A stretch of 64,000 nucleotides of DNA from TMP-24 sp041397305. Lineage in GTDB: Bacteria; Pseudomonadota; Alphaproteobacteria; Rhodobacterales; Rhodobacteraceae. Shown here one piece after another: positions 61,755-64,000 of the stretch. The stretch spans positions 124,001 through 188,000 of the forward strand of contig JAWKWX010000004.1 in assembly GCA_041397305.1 (NCBI GenBank), in the 5' to 3' direction. The position numbers and the translations under genes were made by a program. The stretch's first letter is position 1. Each line of letters starts with the position of its first letter. Below the pieces are notes generated by a model that was not told where the DNA came from, made no database searches, and saw nothing but the letters and a program-made list of their open reading frames with translations.

Positions 61755-63059
61755 TCAGCCGCCGAAGACCCGGGCGAAGATCGTGTCGACATGCTTTGTG
61801 TGATAGCCGAGGTCGAACTTCTCTTCGATCTCGGCAGGGGACAGGGCGGCGGTGACCTCGGCGTCGGCCAGAAGCTCGGTCTTGAAATCCGCGCCCTTCT
61901 CCCAGACCTTCATCGCGTTCCTTTGCACCAGCCGGTAGGCATCCTCGCGGCTGACGCCCGCTTGTGTCAGCGCCAGCAGAACCCGCTGCGACATGACCAG
62001 CCCTTTGAACTTGTTCATGTTGGCAAGCATGTTGTCGGGATAGATCACCAGTTTCTCGATCACGCCCGCCAGCCGGTTCAGCGCGAAGTCGAGCGTCACG
62101 GTCGCGTCCGGCCCGATGCCGCGCTCGACGCTCGAATGGCTGATGTCGCGCTCGTGCCAAAGCGCCACGTTTTCCATCGCCGGAACGACGGCCATGCGGA
62201 CGAGGCGCGCAAGGCCCGTCAGGTTCTCGGTCAGGACCGGGTTGCGCTTGTGCGGCATCGCCGAGGAGCCCTTCTGGCCGGGCGAGAAGAATTCCTCGGC
62301 CTCCAGCACTTCGGTCCGCTGCATGTGGCGAATCTCGATGGCGATGTTTTCGATGCTCGACGCGATGACGCCCAGCGTGGCGAAGAACATCGCATGGCGG
62401 TCGCGCGGGATGACCTGGGTGGAAATCGGCTCGGGGCGCAGGCCCAGTTTCGCGCAGACATGTTCCTCGACCGCGGGGTCGATGTTGGCGAATGTGCCGA
62501 CCGCGCCGGAAATCGCGCCGGTCGCGACCTCCCAACGGGCCTTTTCCAACCGGTTCTTGTTGCGGTCCATCTCGGCGTAGAACCGTGCGAAGGTCAGGCC
62601 CATGGTGGTGGGCTCGGCATGGATGCCGTGCGACCGACCGATGCGGACGGTATCCTTGTGCTCATGGGCGCGTTTTTTCAACGCCGCGAGCAGCCGGTCC
62701 ATGTCGGCCAGAAGGATGTCGGCGGCGCGCACGAGCTGGACGTTGAATGTGGTGTCCAGGACGTCCGAGGAGGTCATGCCCTGATGGACGAACCGCGCCT
62801 CCTCCGCGCCGATATGTTCGGCCAGATGGGTCAGGAAGGCGATCACGTCATGCTTGGTTACCGCCTCGATCTCGTCGATGCGCGCGACGTCAAACTCCAC
62901 GTCCTTCGCGCGCCAGACGGCCTCGGCATTGGCCTTGGGGATCACGCCCAATGCCGCCTGCGCGTCGCAGGCGTGGGCCTCGATCTCGTACCAGATGCGG
63001 AACCTGGTTTCCGGCGACCAGATGGCGACCATTTCGGGGCGGGCATACCGGGGGATCAT
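61755..63059 (-). CDS. purB: Adenylosuccinate lyase PurB
   Basis: PurB (434 residues) splits fumarate from SAICAR and adenylosuccinate in purine synthesis. The fumarase-superfamily signature SSAMPHKRNPV (about residue 262-272) is intact, as are HHGMTSSD-type QGMTSSDVLDT near 90 and GRSHGIHAEPTTMG near 140. Length matches the short bacterial form. It is divergent from the 114-residue secreted protein. Confidence 0.96.
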   Translation of the reverse strand: MIPRYARPEMVAIWSPETRFRIWYEIEAHACDAQAALGVIPKANAEAVWRAKDVEFDVARIDEIEAVTKHDVIAFLTHLAEHIGAEEARFVHQGMTSSDVLDTTFNVQLVRAADILLADMDRLLAALKKRAHEHKDTVRIGRSHGIHAEPTTMGLTFARFYAEMDRNKNRLEKARWEVATGAISGAVGTFANIDPAVEEHVCAKLGLRPEPISTQVIPRDRHAMFFATLGVIASSIENIAIEIRHMQRTEVLEAEEFFSPGQKGSSAMPHKRNPVLTENLTGLARLVRMAVVPAMENVALWHERDISHSSVERGIGPDATVTLDFALNRLAGVIEKLVIYPDNMLANMNKFKGLVMSQRVLLALTQAGVSREDAYRLVQRNAMKVWEKGADFKTELLADAEVTAALSPAEIEEKFDLGYHTKHVDTIFARVFGG

Positions 63060-63134
63060 CGCGGCCTCTTGATTGTTCGGAAATTCGCGGCTGTCCTAGA
63101 CTGCATGGCGCAGGGTGACAATGGGCGAGGCATC

Positions 63135-63479
63135 ATGAAAAAGCTGATTGCGGTGGTCTTTCTTCTTTCAGTCCCGCTGGCGGCACTGGCCGAGGACTGG
63201 ACGCACCTGAAAGGCAGCGATCTGACCAATGCCCTGAATGCCCGCCATCTCGTTTTCGAGAACGGCGCGACGCAGGGGTTCGGCGAGGATGGCAGCACGC
63301 GCTACACCGGCGGCGGGCCCACGATGGGGCAATGGCGGATCAGGGACGATCAATATTGCTCGGTCTGGCCACCCTCTGACAGCTGGACCTGCTACGATGT
63401 CGAGCGGAGCGCGGACGGCAAGTCCCTGCGTTTCACCGGCCCCGGCGGCGATCAGCTGGTGGGGCAGTACGACAGGTGA
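63135..63479 (+). CDS. 114-residue secreted protein, unknown function
   Basis: A small exported protein: signal peptide MKKLIAVVFLLSVPLAALA, then a beta-rich domain with LTNALNARHLVFENGATQGF, GGGPTMGQWRIRDDQYCSVWPP and WTCYDVERSADGKSLRFTG. Two cysteines (about 75 and 86) could form a disulfide. I recall similar small proteins in other Rhodobacteraceae without a known role. GGCGAGG precedes the ATG. The next gene begins at or just after its stop. Confidence 0.72.
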   Translation: MKKLIAVVFLLSVPLAALAEDWTHLKGSDLTNALNARHLVFENGATQGFGEDGSTRYTGGGPTMGQWRIRDDQYCSVWPPSDSWTCYDVERSADGKSLRFTGPGGDQLVGQYDR

Positions 63480-63481
63480 AG

Positions 63482-63940
63482 ATGCGCGTTCAACTTGCTG
63501 ATTTCGAAGGTATTTGGCGGATGGATCGGACAATAGACGACCGGCTCGGCGGTCGGCCGGGGCAATTTTCCGGCCGCGCGACCTTCACCGCCGTAGGGTC
63601 GCATCTGCACTATCGCGAGACCGGGCTGCTGACTTATGGCGACGCCCCGCCCATTCAGGCCATGCGCGATTACATCTGGTCCGCGGATCAGGCCGGGATC
63701 GTGGTCGCCCACGGCGACGGGCGGCCGTTCCATCGTTTCAGTACCGAAAGTCCGACCCCCGAGGCCGACCATCAGTGCGCCCCGGACCTCTACCGCGTGC
63801 GTTACGATTTCGCCGACTGGCCGGTGTGGCAGTCGGCGTGGGACGTGCGCGGTCCGCGCAAGGATTACCGGATGGTCACGCGCTATTTCCGGACCCCGGG
63901 GCGTCACGCCGATCCCATCAGGCGCGGGTCGAACGGATAG
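63482..63940 (+). CDS. DUF6314-family protein
   Basis: A 152-residue soluble protein with the DUF6314 pattern: LADFEGIWRMDRTIDDRLGG, FSGRATFTAVGSHLHYRETG, GRPFHRF and PDLYRVRYDFADWPVWQSAW followed by GPRKDYRMVTRY. The fold looks lipocalin-like (beta-rich), and the function is unknown. ATG at 63482 is preferred; GTG at 63476 overlaps the previous stop. Its final 37 bases overlap the opposite-strand M24 gene, and those residues (after about 140) extend past the conserved domain. Confidence 0.78.
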   Translation: MRVQLADFEGIWRMDRTIDDRLGGRPGQFSGRATFTAVGSHLHYRETGLLTYGDAPPIQAMRDYIWSADQAGIVVAHGDGRPFHRFSTESPTPEADHQCAPDLYRVRYDFADWPVWQSAWDVRGPRKDYRMVTRYFRTPGRHADPIRRGSNG

Positions 63941-64000
63941 GTTGTCAGATTCTCGTAGCCCGTCTCGGTGATCAGGACCTGATCCTCGAGCTTGATCGAG
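63904..64000 (-). CDS. M24-family enzyme, C-terminal end only (candidate DMSP lyase DddP)
   Basis: Only the last 31 residues are in the window: SIKLEDQVLITETG, then YENLTTYPFDPRLMGSA and stop. The KLEDQVLITETGYE segment is the C-terminal metal-binding glutamate region of M24 (creatinase/aminopeptidase P fold) enzymes. From memory, the run to YPFD-x-x-LMG resembles DddP, the dimethylsulfoniopropionate lyase of marine Rhodobacterales, more than ordinary Xaa-Pro peptidases. With so little sequence this is a lead, not an identification. Confidence 0.55.
   Translation of the reverse strand, partial: SIKLEDQVLITETGYENLTTYPFDPRLMGSA

Overview
The window is chromosomal DNA from a high-GC alphaproteobacterium, almost certainly a member of the Rhodobacterales (Rhodobacter/Paracoccus/Roseobacter relatives). 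The evidence is the adjacent cell-cycle pair sciP-ctrA, the bamA-skp-fabZ-lpxA-lpxI-lpxB envelope operon, trmFO and gluQRS back to back, a PAS_5 protein, a DUF6314 protein, Hint_2/RTX proteins and a hairpin-plus-GTATTTG element at gene ends. The window has no rRNA, CRISPR array, transposase or phage gene, and one tRNA (Leu, anticodon CAA).

Region 1 (1-7.1 kb) is the outer-membrane/lipid A operon, tightly packed with start-stop overlaps, and meets mnmA on the other strand. Region 2 (7.1-13.1 kb) holds the cell-cycle regulators SciP and CtrA, then ligA-recG and a 39-residue membrane protein. Region 3 (13.3-20 kb) is housekeeping: an IscU-like scaffold, hisI, usg, gyrA, a 67-residue protein, trmFO and gluQRS. 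Region 4 (20-24.7 kb) contains an arginase/ornithine cyclodeaminase pair with a divergent Lrp-type regulator, dsbB, a YqaA-type membrane protein, a zinc metallopeptidase and tRNA-Leu.

Region 5 (24.7-30.3 kb) is the least ordinary part. Two stand-alone Hint-domain proteins flank a 35-residue membrane peptide and are followed by a 1143-residue RTX-repeat protein ending in a third Hint domain. The stand-alone modules have lost residues that the RTX-borne one keeps. Region 6 (30.3-44.4 kb) has a MobA-like nucleotidyltransferase, a dimethylglycine-dehydrogenase-like flavoprotein, an ArnT/PMT-like glycosyltransferase convergent (65-nt overlap) with a three-module adenylation-carrier-acyltransferase membrane protein, a complete branched-chain-type ABC importer (livK-G-F-H-M) and a GlxA/AraC regulator.

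Region 7 (44.5-64 kb) is again mainly housekeeping: type II DAHP synthase, PAS_5 protein, yicC-gmk-gamma carbonic anhydrase, penicillin acylase, a 3-hydroxyisobutyrate-dehydrogenase-like enzyme, a YSC84 lipoprotein, hemB, a membrane protein, mfd, an MFS exporter, a lone fliG, two small secreted proteins sharing a C-x5-WD-x5-CV motif, purB, two small proteins and the C-terminal end of an M24-family enzyme resembling the DMSP lyase DddP.

Functional threads: envelope building and modification (bamA/lpx, glycosyltransferase, adenylation-acyltransferase fusion, dsbB), CtrA-centred regulation with several CtrA-like sites near small genes and fliG, and amino-acid/methylamine catabolism (arginase, ornithine cyclodeaminase, flavoprotein, liv importer). 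All calls come from reading the sequence; no database search was possible.
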